From: Sulfurospirillum sp. UBA6810
GTDB taxonomy: Bacteria; Campylobacterota; Campylobacteria; Campylobacterales; Sulfurospirillaceae
Length of the DNA: 37,734 nucleotides
NCBI GenBank assembly: GCA_002469305.1
Contig: DKEY01000163.1
Location: 2,090 to 39,823, forward strand
Direction: 5' to 3'
The position numbers and the translations under genes were made by a program. Positions 15,865 through 24,262 of this stretch are shown piece by piece. The notes below the pieces were generated by a model that saw nothing but the letters and a program-made list of their open reading frames with translations, ran no database searches and had not been told where the DNA came from. How positions within the stretch are numbered: the first letter of the stretch is position 1; each line of letters opens with the position of its first letter.

Positions 15865-17355
15865 ATGAAGATAATTACCACTGGTGATATAAGACAAAGT
15901 ATAGCAGATGCTATCCAATACATCTCTTACTATCATCCTGAAGATTTCGTAAAAGGAATGGTTGAGGCGTATGAAGTTGAGAAGTCAGAATCTGCAAAAA
16001 ATGCAATAGGTCAAATCCTCATAAACTCTAAGATGTGTGCTATGGGACACAGACCAATCTGTCAAGATACAGGTTCAGTCAATGTTTTTATAAAAGTTGG
16101 ATTAAAAGCTAACTTGGCACTTGATAAAGAGTTAGAAGATATCATCAACGAGGGCGTGGCACTTGGTTATCAAAACCCTGATAATACACTTAGATATTCT
16201 ATCGTGAGTGACCCTGCGGGTAAAAGACTGAACACAAAAAACAATACCCCAGCAGTTATCCATTATAGTGTAGATAACTCAGATGAGATAGAAATCACAG
16301 TTGCTGCAAAAGGTGGCGGTAGTGAAAATAAATCAAAATTTGCTGTTTTAAATCCAAGTGATAGTATCTATGACTGGGTTATGGAAAATGCGCGTAATAT
16401 GGGTGCAGGTTGGTGTCCGCCTGGCATCATCGGCATCGGTATCGGTGGCAATCCTGAAAAATCAATGATACTTGCAAAAGAGGCTTTGATGGGTAAAGTA
16501 GATATCCATGAGCTAAAAGCAAGAGGAGCACAAAACGCTCTCGAAGAGTTGCGTTTGAAGCTTTATGAAGATATCAACAAGATAGGTATCGGTGCTCAAG
16601 GACTAGGTGGTGTTACAACAGTTTTAGATGTAAAAATCCTAGACTATCCATGTCACGCCGCATCACTTCCAGTTGCGATGATACCAAACTGTGCTGCTAC
16701 AAGACATATCCACTTTAAACTCACAGGTGATGGTCCAGCAGTATTTGAAAAACCAGACTTAGAGCTTTGGCCAGATATCGAACTTCCGATGGATAGTATC
16801 AAAAAAGTAAATATCGAAGACTTGACTAAAGAGAATTTATCACAGTTCAAATCAGGTGATACACTTTTACTTTCAGGAAAGATTTTGACTGCACGTGACG
16901 CAGCACATAAAAAAATCGTTGAGTACAAAAATGCAGGAAAACCACTCCCTAATGGAGTAGATTTAGAAAATAAACTTATCTATTATGTTGGACCAGTTGA
17001 TCCTGTACGTGATGAAGCAGTTGGACCAGCAGGCCCTACAACATCAACTCGTATGGATAAGTTTACAAAAGATATGATGGAGATAAACATTCTTGGTATG
17101 ATTGGAAAAGCGGAGAGAAAACAGCCGACAATCGACCTTATCAAAGAGTATGGCTCAATATACCTCATCGCAACAGGTGGAGCTGCTTATCTGATATCAC
17201 AATCAATCAAAAAAGCAAAAATTGTTGCTTTTGAAGAACTTGGCATGGAAGCTATCTACGAGTTTGAAGTAAAAGATATGCCAGTAACTGTGGCAGTAGA
17301 TTGTTTTGGAGAGTCTATCCACACAACAGGCCCTGCAAAGTATAGAACTATCTAG
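15865..17355 (+). CDS. Class I (iron-sulfur) fumarate hydratase, possible mesaconase
   Basis: A 496-residue single-chain class I fumarase with the alpha part first and the beta part second. The three cluster cysteines fit the family: C66 in HRPICQDTG, C184 in GAGWCPPG and C276 in MIPNCAATRHIHF. The C-terminal half has YYVGPVDPVRDEAVGPAGPT and EELGMEAIYEF. The enzyme hydrates fumarate to malate in the citric acid cycle using a labile [4Fe-4S] cluster. Some class I fumarases also hydrate mesaconate to citramalate, and the mesaconyl-CoA hydratase/CitE operon 3.4 kb upstream makes that worth considering. AAGAAGGGATAAAG precedes the ATG. Confidence is high for the family and moderate for the in vivo substrate. 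Confidence 0.92.
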   Translation: MKIITTGDIRQSIADAIQYISYYHPEDFVKGMVEAYEVEKSESAKNAIGQILINSKMCAMGHRPICQDTGSVNVFIKVGLKANLALDKELEDIINEGVALGYQNPDNTLRYSIVSDPAGKRLNTKNNTPAVIHYSVDNSDEIEITVAAKGGGSENKSKFAVLNPSDSIYDWVMENARNMGAGWCPPGIIGIGIGGNPEKSMILAKEALMGKVDIHELKARGAQNALEELRLKLYEDINKIGIGAQGLGGVTTVLDVKILDYPCHAASLPVAMIPNCAATRHIHFKLTGDGPAVFEKPDLELWPDIELPMDSIKKVNIEDLTKENLSQFKSGDTLLLSGKILTARDAAHKKIVEYKNAGKPLPNGVDLENKLIYYVGPVDPVRDEAVGPAGPTTSTRMDKFTKDMMEINILGMIGKAERKQPTIDLIKEYGSIYLIATGGAAYLISQSIKKAKIVAFEELGMEAIYEFEVKDMPVTVAVDCFGESIHTTGPAKYRTI

Positions 17356-17365
17356 TTTACACTCT

Positions 17366-17391
17366 TATAGTGCCACATGTGTGGCACTATA
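17366..17391. terminator. Long inverted repeat, likely bidirectional terminator
   Basis: TATAGTGCCACA and TGTGGCACTATA form perfect 12-base arms around two bases. It lies 11 bases after the fumarase stop and overlaps the last codons of the convergent DUF2892 gene. There is no long T run on either side, so it may terminate weakly or mainly stabilise 3' ends. Confidence 0.6.
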
Positions 17392-17596
17392 ACTCACAAT
17401 TTCCTTTTGAATCCTTACATTTACAAGTGTTAAAGCCAAGCAGAGCATAAAGGCCACAAAATCCTATAAGTCCAGTCGCTAGCAAAGCAACGCCTATAAG
17501 CCCGATGAGTGAACTATGCATGATGCCATATACGATAAAAGGTATGCTGAGAATCACTCTAAAAAATCTATCCATTTTCCCTATATTTGTTTTCAT
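17387..17596 (-). CDS. DUF2892 family small membrane protein
   Basis: A 69-residue protein beginning MKTNIGKMDRFFRVILSIPF. Two hydrophobic segments (about 13-30 and 33-52) are separated by a short turn. A cysteine-containing tail ends it (LLGFNTCKCKDSKGNCEL). The N-terminal MDRxxR motif and two membrane passes match DUF2892 proteins, which occur alone or fused to rhodanese domains (as in YgaP). Function unknown; a link to sulfur chemistry is only suggested by the rhodanese fusions in other organisms. The gene is convergent with the fumarase gene and shares its terminator. Confidence 0.75.
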   Translation of the reverse strand: MKTNIGKMDRFFRVILSIPFIVYGIMHSSLIGLIGVALLATGLIGFCGLYALLGFNTCKCKDSKGNCEL

Positions 17597-17666
17597 TTTA
17601 AATCCTTCTTTATTTGCGTATTCAAAATTATAACTTAGTTTTTGTTTACTGATTGTTTAGTAATGA

Positions 17667-17672
17667 TATAAT
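17667..17672 (+). promoter_or_regulatory. Predicted -10 box for the NFACT gene
   Basis: TATAAT in AATGATATAATGGGC, with TTGTTT boxes 8 and 19 bases upstream. Transcription from about 17679 would give an unusually long leader of about 200 bases carrying the duplicated palindromic element described separately. Confidence 0.5.
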
Positions 17673-17706
17673 GGGCAAAATTTTTAAAAACAATAGAACA
17701 TTACTC

Positions 17707-17878
17707 TTCACAAAGTGAAAGCTTTCTCAAAGAGAGTGATTTGCTTCACAAGAGTGAGATGAATTTTATCGGGACTTGTTCAGATAAAAGAAGAAGGTAA
17801 ACAAACATTCTTCGCAAGGCGAAAGCTTTAGTGAGATGAATTTTATCGGGACTTGTTCAGATAAAAGAAGAAGGTAAA
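17707..17878 (+). repeat. Duplicated 49-bp leader element with palindromes and a 13-codon mini-ORF
   Basis: A 49-base sequence occurs twice without mismatch, at 17753-17801 and 17830-17878. Each copy holds a 26-base imperfect palindrome (17764-17789 and 17841-17866; arms TTTTATCgGGAC and GTTCaGATAAAA) and a frame ATG...TAA encoding MNFIGTCSDKRRR (17759-17800 and 17836-17877). Each copy is preceded by a small hairpin plus AAGCTTT: TTCAC-AAA-GTGAA at 17707-17719 and TTCGC-AAG-GCGAA at 17811-17823. The stem pair A-T in the first is G-C in the second, a compensated change. The first unit has 27 extra bases between hairpin and repeat. The second copy's purine run AGAAGAAGG supplies the ribosome site of the NFACT gene, whose ATG is two bases after the mini-ORF stop. 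It may be a small dispersed repeat or a leader. Confidence 0.75.
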
Positions 17879-17879
17879 T

Positions 17880-19208
17880 ATGAAACGAAATGAATTAGTA
17901 GAAGTTACAAAATATCTGAGTAAATTTAAAAAAATATCTGCTATAAATCGTGTAGAAGATAGCACCATCAAGATAGTTTTTGATAACAAACACCCTCTGT
18001 TTTTTGATATGAAAAAGGGAGATTCTCATATCTTTATCAAAGATGAGTACAAAAGAGCAAAGATATATACAGCACCATTTGATGTGATACTGCATAAGAG
18101 GTTTGCAGCTTCACATGTAGATAGATTTGAAGTGATGGAAGGCAATCGCATACTTCGTATCTACACTACGGCAAACTCTAGCTACAAATCACAAAGTACT
18201 ATCTTGCAGTTTGAATTTACAGGACGCAATACAAACTGTATCATCTTGGATGAAAGTGGTGTTGTTTTAGAGGCTTTACGACATATAGACGCAAGTGTTT
18301 CATACCGTACTATCAAAGTAGGAGAAATTTTAGAAAGTTTAGAGCCACGGGAGTTTGATGAGCCTACATGTAACATTGGTGAGAGCGTAGAAGAATTTTT
18401 GAAAAATGAGTATGAAAGACGTGCCCAACTACGTCTCAATGCTTTAAAAAATCAAAAGCTTATCAATGTTCAAAAAAGGATAGATAAGTTCAAAAAGCTT
18501 ATCAACTCTTTGGAGTCAGAAGAGGAGCTTGAAACCAATGCCCAAAAGCTAAATATGTGGGGCAATCTTGTGTTAAGCAATCTTTATGCGATAAAACCTT
18601 ATCAAAAAGAAGTAGAGCTTTATGACTATGAGGGCAATCTTGTTCACATAGCGCTACCATGTGATGCAAGAAGTGCAAGTGAAGCGGCAAATATCCTCTT
18701 TTCCAATTCAAAAAAGCTAAAGAAAAAAGCAAAATCGCTCTATATCGAGAGGGAAAATTTAGAGCAAAAGTTAGCATTTGTAGAAAAACTAAGGAACGTC
18801 ATAGATAAGTTAAATGACGAAACAGAATTGAATATCATCGCTCCAAAACAAAAACAAAGCAAAAAAGAGAGAAGTGAGCAGATAAATTATGAGAGCTTTT
18901 TTATGAATGGCTATAAGATAATGCTAGGCAAAAATGAAAAAGGTAACACTCAGTTACTTAAAGAAGCGAAAAAAAGCGATATATGGTTGCATCTAAAAGA
19001 TATTCCCTCAACTCACGTTATAATAAGAACAGATAAACAAAGCATTCCACAAGATGTGATAGATTTTGCTGCAAAGCTTTGTGTAGAGTTTAGTGTGACT
19101 AAAAAAGGTAACTATTTGGTCGATTATACACAAAGAAGAAATGTAAAAGTAATCGACGGCGCAAATGTTACCTATGTTGATTTTAAGACTTTGCATTTTG
19201 AAGAGTGA
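17880..19208 (+). CDS. NFACT/RqcH-like ribosome quality control protein
   Basis: A 442-residue protein of the NFACT family (formerly fibronectin-binding protein A-like). The N-terminal half contains FTGRNTNCIILDESG and a DR dipeptide at 81-82 that may be the family's tRNA-handling motif. A charged coiled-coil region spans about 190-330. The C-terminal NFACT-R domain has DIWLHLKDIPSTHVII followed by a typical end, NVTYVDFKTLHFEE. RqcH proteins bind stalled large ribosomal subunits and add alanine tails to incomplete chains. This version is shorter than the Bacillus protein (about 570), as is usual in Campylobacterota. Its ribosome site lies inside the second copy of a duplicated leader element, and a 13-codon frame ends two bases before its ATG, so translational coupling is possible. 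Confidence 0.82.
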   Translation: MKRNELVEVTKYLSKFKKISAINRVEDSTIKIVFDNKHPLFFDMKKGDSHIFIKDEYKRAKIYTAPFDVILHKRFAASHVDRFEVMEGNRILRIYTTANSSYKSQSTILQFEFTGRNTNCIILDESGVVLEALRHIDASVSYRTIKVGEILESLEPREFDEPTCNIGESVEEFLKNEYERRAQLRLNALKNQKLINVQKRIDKFKKLINSLESEEELETNAQKLNMWGNLVLSNLYAIKPYQKEVELYDYEGNLVHIALPCDARSASEAANILFSNSKKLKKKAKSLYIERENLEQKLAFVEKLRNVIDKLNDETELNIIAPKQKQSKKERSEQINYESFFMNGYKIMLGKNEKGNTQLLKEAKKSDIWLHLKDIPSTHVIIRTDKQSIPQDVIDFAAKLCVEFSVTKKGNYLVDYTQRRNVKVIDGANVTYVDFKTLHFEE

Positions 19209-19247
19209 AGATACTCTTGATGTAATTACATGTAAAAGGAGTTGGTC

Positions 19248-19580
19248 ATGGCGATAGGTCCTATCGGAGCGCATATCTATGTAAATCAAAATATGCAAGT
19301 TCAGGCTTCTAAACAAAATGAATTTCAAAATAGACTCGATATGCAAAATGCTGCTGCTTCCCAAAGTGCAAATGACAAAGGTAAAGAAATAAGAGAGATA
19401 AGACCAACAGAAGAGACGTATAAAATAGACCCAGAAAAAGAGCATGAAAAAGAGAAAAGTGAAGAAGAGAGTGGGGCAAAAGAGGAGCAGATAAGAAATC
19501 CAAATCAACAAAAAAAAGGTCCTAAAAAAAGTGAAGAAGAAGAGGTTTATAAAGACGGACACCTCGATATCAAAATCTAA
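19248..19580 (+). CDS. Small charged hypothetical protein
   Basis: The ATG at 19248 follows AAAGGAG by six bases; an in-frame TTG at 19242 would abut that box. The product has 110 residues. It starts with a hydrophobic, glycine-containing stretch (MAIGPIGAHIYVNQNMQVQ), then is almost entirely polar: EIREIRPTEETYKIDPEKEH and a Glu/Lys/Gln-rich tail that should be disordered or helical. I do not recognise a domain. The N-terminal pattern and the RPTEE..KIDP block look conserved rather than random, and I believe related proteins occur in Campylobacterota. It lies between the NFACT gene and cdsA, bracketed by two exact copies of TTACATGTAA (19226 and 19586), the first directly abutting its ribosome site. 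Confidence 0.65.
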   Translation: MAIGPIGAHIYVNQNMQVQASKQNEFQNRLDMQNAAASQSANDKGKEIREIRPTEETYKIDPEKEHEKEKSEEESGAKEEQIRNPNQQKKGPKKSEEEEVYKDGHLDIKI

Positions 19581-19649
19581 AAATCTTACATGTAAGCAAA
19601 AACTCACATAACATCAGGTAATATACTACAAATCAATACGGAAAATTTT

Positions 19650-20414
19650 ATGGACTTTAAAGAGATATATAACTCTCAAAAAGATAGAGTACTAACAGGG
19701 TTTGCAATGCTCGCCGTTGCTATCGTTTTTGCTTTGATAGACAATCTTTTTGTGACTTGGGTTGTTCTTGGTGTTGCCTATATGTTGGCATTTTATGAAG
19801 CGATGAAACTCTTTGGTGTTGAGGACAACAGTCTTTTCGTGTACGCTCTTGTAGTGTGGGGAATCGCTCTTTTTTATCCAAATCCTGATGATTTGATATA
19901 TATAATTTTGATTATCTCTTTGGCTATTATGGCACATAAAAAAGAGGTAGATTTTAAAACTCTTGCTCCTTTCTTTTACCCTTCTATTTCTATGTTGTTT
20001 ATCTTGTCTTTGTATAAAGATTTTGGGATGGGTGTGCTTATCTGGTTGGTAGTTGTTGTTGCTCTTACTGATACAGCAGCGTACTTTGTGGGAAAAAGCA
20101 TAGGAAAAACTCCATTTTCACCAACAAGTCCAAACAAAACTTGGGAAGGCTGTGCAGGTGGTATCGTTGCAGCAACTGTCGCAGGAACATTTTTAGGTTT
20201 AGTGTATGTGAACTTCTTTTTAGCATTTTTTATCTCTTTGGCAGTTTCAGCCTCATCTATTTGGGGAGATTTGTTTGAGAGTTATCTTAAGAGAGAAGCT
20301 GGAGTAAAAGATAGTGGCAATATATTTCCAGGACATGGTGGCGTTTTAGACAGACTCGATGGATACATGTTTGGAGCTGTTATCATGGTTATACTTTTAA
20401 GAGGATTAGCCTAA
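19650..20414 (+). CDS. cdsA: Phosphatidate cytidylyltransferase CdsA
   Basis: A 254-residue multi-pass membrane enzyme making CDP-diacylglycerol from phosphatidate and CTP, the entry point of phospholipid synthesis. The C-terminal signature is intact: SIWGDLFESYLKREAGVKD followed by FPGHGGVLDRLDGYMFG. Upstream, DTAAYFVGKSIGKTPFSPTSPNKTWEGCAGG spans the conserved middle block. About seven hydrophobic segments are visible. It is immediately followed by dxr: the dxr GTG starts on the base after the cdsA stop. This cdsA-dxr order is common in Campylobacterota and other bacteria. Confidence 0.93.
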   Translation: MDFKEIYNSQKDRVLTGFAMLAVAIVFALIDNLFVTWVVLGVAYMLAFYEAMKLFGVEDNSLFVYALVVWGIALFYPNPDDLIYIILIISLAIMAHKKEVDFKTLAPFFYPSISMLFILSLYKDFGMGVLIWLVVVVALTDTAAYFVGKSIGKTPFSPTSPNKTWEGCAGGIVAATVAGTFLGLVYVNFFLAFFISLAVSASSIWGDLFESYLKREAGVKDSGNIFPGHGGVLDRLDGYMFGAVIMVILLRGLA

Positions 20415-21482
20415 GTGGTCATTCTTGGCTCTACTGGTTCTATCGGCGTCAATACACTTGCTATAGCGAAAAGATTTTCTTTACATGTAGAAGCTCTTGT
20501 TGCTGGAGAAAATGTAGCCGTACTCAATGAACAAATCAAAGAATTTAAGCCCCGTTTTGTTTGTGTTGCAAGAAAAGAGTTGGTAAAAGAAGTAAACCAT
20601 GATAATGTTTACTATGGAACAGAGGGTATTTTAGAGATACTAGAAAAAGCAACTTCGACTCTTGTTGTCAACGCACTTGTAGGCTTCACAGGACTTGCTC
20701 CTACCATAAAAACACTCGAACTTGGAAAAAAACTTGCTCTTGCAAATAAAGAATCTTTAGTAGTCGCAGGGCATTTACTTGATTGTCCAAAAATCACTCC
20801 CATAGATAGTGAACATTTTGGGCTTTGGTATCTGCAAAATGGCAGAGCTATCTCTCAAATGACTATCATGGCAAGTGGAGGAGCATTTAGAGATACTCCT
20901 TTGCATGAACTCTCCAAACAAACACCCGCTCAAGCACTCAAACATCCAAACTGGTCTATGGGAAAAAAGATAACCATAGATAGTGCAACGATGACCAACA
21001 AACTTTTTGAACTTTTAGAGGCAAAGTGGCTTTTTGATGTGGATAACTTAGATGCCCTTATAGAACCTCGCTCTCTTATGCATGCTATGGTTGCATTTGT
21101 AGATGGTTGCAGTACGGTACAGCTGGCAAATGCAGATATGAAACTACCTATCGCTTATGCACTTTTAGGCAGAGTAGATGAACAGATACTTCCCCCGATA
21201 GATTTGGCACAAATAGGCTCTTTTGAATTTAAAAAAATAGAACAAAACAGATATCCAATCTGGGAGATAAAAGACTCTCTTTTAAAAAATCCTCACAGAG
21301 GTGTCGTGATAAATGCTGCAAATGAAGTAGCGATTGCAAAGTTTTTTGAGGGTAAGTTAAATATCTTAGAATTAGCAGAGTTTACAAAGAGGGCATACAG
21401 AGAGTTTGAAAGTGTAAACCCAAAAAGCTTGAGTGAAATTTTTGAGATAGATAAAGAAGTTAGAGAGTATTGTCAGAGATAA
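20415..21482 (+). CDS. dxr: 1-deoxy-D-xylulose 5-phosphate reductoisomerase Dxr
   Basis: A 355-residue NADPH-dependent enzyme of the MEP isoprenoid pathway, converting DXP to 2-C-methylerythritol 4-phosphate. Landmarks: NADPH-binding ILGSTGSIG at the N-terminus, ALANKESLVVAG, the metal-site block PIDSEHFGLWYL, MASGGAFRDTPL, and HPNWSMGKKITIDSATMTNK. The start is GTG at 20415, directly after the cdsA TAA, so translation is probably coupled. No earlier start is available without running into cdsA. A near copy of the palindrome (TTACATGTAG, 20481) encodes Leu-His-Val. Confidence 0.94.
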   Translation: MVILGSTGSIGVNTLAIAKRFSLHVEALVAGENVAVLNEQIKEFKPRFVCVARKELVKEVNHDNVYYGTEGILEILEKATSTLVVNALVGFTGLAPTIKTLELGKKLALANKESLVVAGHLLDCPKITPIDSEHFGLWYLQNGRAISQMTIMASGGAFRDTPLHELSKQTPAQALKHPNWSMGKKITIDSATMTNKLFELLEAKWLFDVDNLDALIEPRSLMHAMVAFVDGCSTVQLANADMKLPIAYALLGRVDEQILPPIDLAQIGSFEFKKIEQNRYPIWEIKDSLLKNPHRGVVINAANEVAIAKFFEGKLNILELAEFTKRAYREFESVNPKSLSEIFEIDKEVREYCQR

Positions 21483-21528
21483 TTTATAGCTATAAAAATA
21501 TAATAAAAATCCAATTTAAGAGGTGTGT

Positions 21529-22776
21529 ATGCAAAGTACTGACTATAAGCTACGCTTGAAAGATAGTGTAGTTGGTTTACAGTTTTTGTTTGTTGCGTTT
21601 GGTGCGCTTGTTTTAGTTCCTATCCTAACAGGATTAAATCCCAATGTAGCCTTGTTCACAGCAGGTCTTGGAACACTTATTTTTCAGTTTGTAAATAGAA
21701 AAACAGTTCCTCCAATCTTTTTAGCTTCAAGTTTTGCTTTCATAGCTCCAATCATCTATGGTGTTCAAACCTGGGGAATTGCAGGGACTATGTCAGGTCT
21801 TATCGCAGCAGGTATCTTTTATGTGATACTCAGTTTTATCGTACGTCTTAGAGGTTCTGGCTTTTTACATAAACTTTTACCAGCAGTCGTAGTTGGACCA
21901 GTTATCATGACTATCGGACTTATCCTCTCGCCAGTTGCTGTAAATATGGCTATGGGAAAAACAGGAGATGGTTCTATCGTCTTAGTTCCTTTTTCTCAAG
22001 CGATTACGATAGCACTTGTCTCTTTGGCAGTTACTGTTTTAGTGACACTTCTTGGAAAGGGTATCTTTAGATTATTGCCTATTCTTTGTGGTATCGTTGC
22101 TGGATATGTCACTTCGCTTTTCTTTGGTCTTATCAGTTTTGATGCAGTCGCAAATGCCCCTTGGATAAGTATGCCTGCTTTTACAACACCAGAGTTTAAC
22201 CTAGAAGCGATTATCTATATCCTTCCTATTGCTATCGCTCCAGCAGTTGAGCATATAGGAGATATGTTGGCTATCTCAAATGTAACAAAAAAAGACTACT
22301 TAAAAGAGCCAGGCCTTAAAAATACATTCTTAGGTGATGGTCTTGCAACTTCAGCAGCAGCACTCTTTGGTGGACCACCAAATACAACATACTCAGAAGT
22401 TACAGGTGCAGTTACTGTTACAAAAGCTTTTAATCCAGCTATCATGACTTGGGCAGCTATATTTGCCATCGTTTTAGCGTTTGTTGGAAAACTTGGTGGC
22501 TTACTCTCGACTATACCTGTTCCAGTTATGGGCGGTATCATGCTTTTACTTTTTGGGATTATCGCGTCTATCGGTATGGAAACACTTATAAAAGAGAAAG
22601 TTGATTTGGCAGATCCACGCAACATGATAATAGTATCTATGATACTTGTTTTTGCAATCGGCGGTATGACATTTAACTTCGGTTCAGTTGCTTTTAGTGG
22701 TATCGGTCTTGGTGCTATCGTTGGTATAGTTTTAAACTTTATCTTACCAAAAACAAGACATTTTGACGGATATTGA
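21529..22776 (+). CDS. Uracil/xanthine permease (NCS2 family, UraA-like)
   Basis: ATG at 21529 follows AAGAGG; a GTG two codons earlier overlaps that box. The 415-residue product has about 14 hydrophobic segments. NCS2 landmarks are LVPILTGLNPNVALFTAGLG near the start, FLASSFAFIAPI, IAPAVEHIGDMLAISNVTKK with the substrate/proton glutamate, GGPPNTTYSEVTGAV, and VPVMGGIMLLLFGIIASIG. The family imports uracil, xanthine or uric acid by proton symport. The GGPPNTTYSE block and overall length are nearer UraA (uracil) than the xanthine group, but the substrate is not proven. It lies 46 bases after dxr and may belong to the same transcript. Confidence 0.88.
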   Translation: MQSTDYKLRLKDSVVGLQFLFVAFGALVLVPILTGLNPNVALFTAGLGTLIFQFVNRKTVPPIFLASSFAFIAPIIYGVQTWGIAGTMSGLIAAGIFYVILSFIVRLRGSGFLHKLLPAVVVGPVIMTIGLILSPVAVNMAMGKTGDGSIVLVPFSQAITIALVSLAVTVLVTLLGKGIFRLLPILCGIVAGYVTSLFFGLISFDAVANAPWISMPAFTTPEFNLEAIIYILPIAIAPAVEHIGDMLAISNVTKKDYLKEPGLKNTFLGDGLATSAAALFGGPPNTTYSEVTGAVTVTKAFNPAIMTWAAIFAIVLAFVGKLGGLLSTIPVPVMGGIMLLLFGIIASIGMETLIKEKVDLADPRNMIIVSMILVFAIGGMTFNFGSVAFSGIGLGAIVGIVLNFILPKTRHFDGY

Positions 22777-22813
22777 TTAGGGTTTAGGGGAAAATCTCAC
22801 AATAAGGATATAG

Positions 22814-24142
22814 ATGGAATATATAGAAAATTTAGTATCAACACTCTCAGGTATAGTATGGGGAGCACCTATGCTTATCTTGCTTGTTGGTACGGGAATT
22901 TATCTTACAATCATACTAAAAGGGATGCAGTTTTGGGCATTGCCACATGCACTGAAACTTATATTTACAAAAGAAGAAGATGGAGAGGGAGAGATTTCTC
23001 ACTTTGCAGCACTCATGACAGCACTCGCGGCAACCGTTGGTATAGGAAATATCGTAGGTGTTGCCACAGCTATCACCCTAGGTGGTCCTGGAGCTGTTTT
23101 TTGGATGTGGGTTACTGGTCTTGTTGGTATGGCTACAAAATATTCAGAGGCAATTCTTGCTGTAAAATATCGTCAAAGCGGAGAAAATGGTATGAAAGGT
23201 GGACCTATGTACTACCTAACATACGGTGCAAAGTTACCAAAACTTGGTATGGCATTTGCGATTTTTACGGCATGTGCCGCTTTTGGTATAGGCAATATGA
23301 CACAATCAAACGCAGTAGCGCAGATACTAAACTCACAGTTTTCTGTTCCAACATGGATAAGTGGACTTGCACTTTTAACACTTACTGCTCTTGTTGTCTT
23401 GGGAGGTATTAAGTCCATAGGTAAATTTACCTCTGTTTTAGTTCCTTTTATGATAGTCGCTTATGTACTTTGTGCTCTTGTTATCATTGTGATGAACTTT
23501 GATAAAATCGGTGGAGCTTTTGGACTTATCTTTTATCATGCCTTTAATCCTATCGCAGCAGGTGGTGGTTTTGTCGGAGCGACCATAGCCGCTGCTATGC
23601 GCTTTGGTGTTGCTCGTGGTGTATTTTCAAATGAATCAGGACTTGGTTCAGCTCCTATCGCAGCAGCCGCAGCTATCACAAATATCCCTGCAAAACAAGC
23701 ACTTGTGAGTATGACACAAACTTTTATCGATACTTTGGTTGTTTGTACGATGACAGCTGTTATCATCCTCATCTCTCCATTTTGGCAAGAGGGAGTGAGT
23801 GCGGGTGTGCTTACTATGCAAAGTTTTGCATACTACTTAGGAGATATGGGAACAATCATCGTAGTGATTGCTACTGCTTTGTTTGCTTACTCAACAATAC
23901 TAGGTTGGAGTTATTATGGGGAAAAAGCATTTGAGTTTATCTTCGGTGAAAAACTTGTAAAAATCTATCGAGTTTTATTTGTTTGTGCTGTTATGATTGG
24001 TGCAATGATGCAACTTGATTTTGTTTGGAACTTTTCTGATTTGATGAATGGTATGATGGCTATACCAAATCTTATAGCACTTCTTATCCTCTCAAAAGTA
24101 GTTGCAAAAGAGACAAAACACTACTTCAAAGAGATAAAATAA
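22814..24142 (+). CDS. Sodium:alanine/amino-acid symporter (AGCS family)
   Basis: A 442-residue inner-membrane transporter with about 10 or 11 hydrophobic segments. AGCS landmarks: GTGIYLTIILKGMQF near the start, AATVGIGNIVGVATAITLGG, GPMYYLTYGAK, and RGVFSNESGLGSAPIAAAAA, the strongest signature of the family. These proteins import alanine, glycine or related amino acids with sodium. An sdaA serine dehydratase lies in the same window but 11.5 kb away, so no direct link is claimed. AAGGATATAG precedes the ATG. A stem-loop follows one base after the stop. Confidence 0.9.
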   Translation: MEYIENLVSTLSGIVWGAPMLILLVGTGIYLTIILKGMQFWALPHALKLIFTKEEDGEGEISHFAALMTALAATVGIGNIVGVATAITLGGPGAVFWMWVTGLVGMATKYSEAILAVKYRQSGENGMKGGPMYYLTYGAKLPKLGMAFAIFTACAAFGIGNMTQSNAVAQILNSQFSVPTWISGLALLTLTALVVLGGIKSIGKFTSVLVPFMIVAYVLCALVIIVMNFDKIGGAFGLIFYHAFNPIAAGGGFVGATIAAAMRFGVARGVFSNESGLGSAPIAAAAAITNIPAKQALVSMTQTFIDTLVVCTMTAVIILISPFWQEGVSAGVLTMQSFAYYLGDMGTIIVVIATALFAYSTILGWSYYGEKAFEFIFGEKLVKIYRVLFVCAVMIGAMMQLDFVWNFSDLMNGMMAIPNLIALLILSKVVAKETKHYFKEIK

Positions 24143-24168
24143 ACTAAGGAGGTGAAGCCCTCCTTAGT
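24143..24168 (+). terminator. Stem-loop after the AGCS symporter gene
   Basis: ACTAAGGAGG (24143-24152) pairs with CCTCCTTAGT (24159-24168) around a six-base loop. The stem is strong but is followed by CCTAAATG rather than a T run, so it may act as a transcript-end stabiliser or weak terminator. Confidence 0.6.
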
Positions 24169-24262
24169 CCTAAATGTAAATCAAAAAAATCTAGTAAAAA
24201 ATGAGATATCGAAAAGAAATATGGTAATATTCATATAGTCTAATTTCTTACTGGAGAGACAA

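Noticed and set aside
17753..17878. Possible mini CRISPR array (two identical repeats)
   Set aside because: Only two copies exist, each overlaps a mini-ORF and ribosome site, the intervening sequence repeats the same hairpin-AAGCTTT layout, and no cas genes are near.
19008..19607. Open frame of 199 codons antisense to the NFACT gene end and the small charged protein
   Set aside because: Phe/Leu/Ser-rich product mirrors the Glu/Lys-rich sense strand and spans two sense genes; no start signal.
22777..22813. Riboswitch (for example glycine) ahead of the amino-acid symporter
   Set aside because: Only 37 bases separate the two genes, too few for any known riboswitch.
22858..23412. Open frame of 184 codons on the plus strand inside the AGCS symporter gene
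   Set aside because: It is a shifted reading of the symporter gene with a Trp/Cys/Tyr-rich composition unlike real proteins, and it has no ribosome site.
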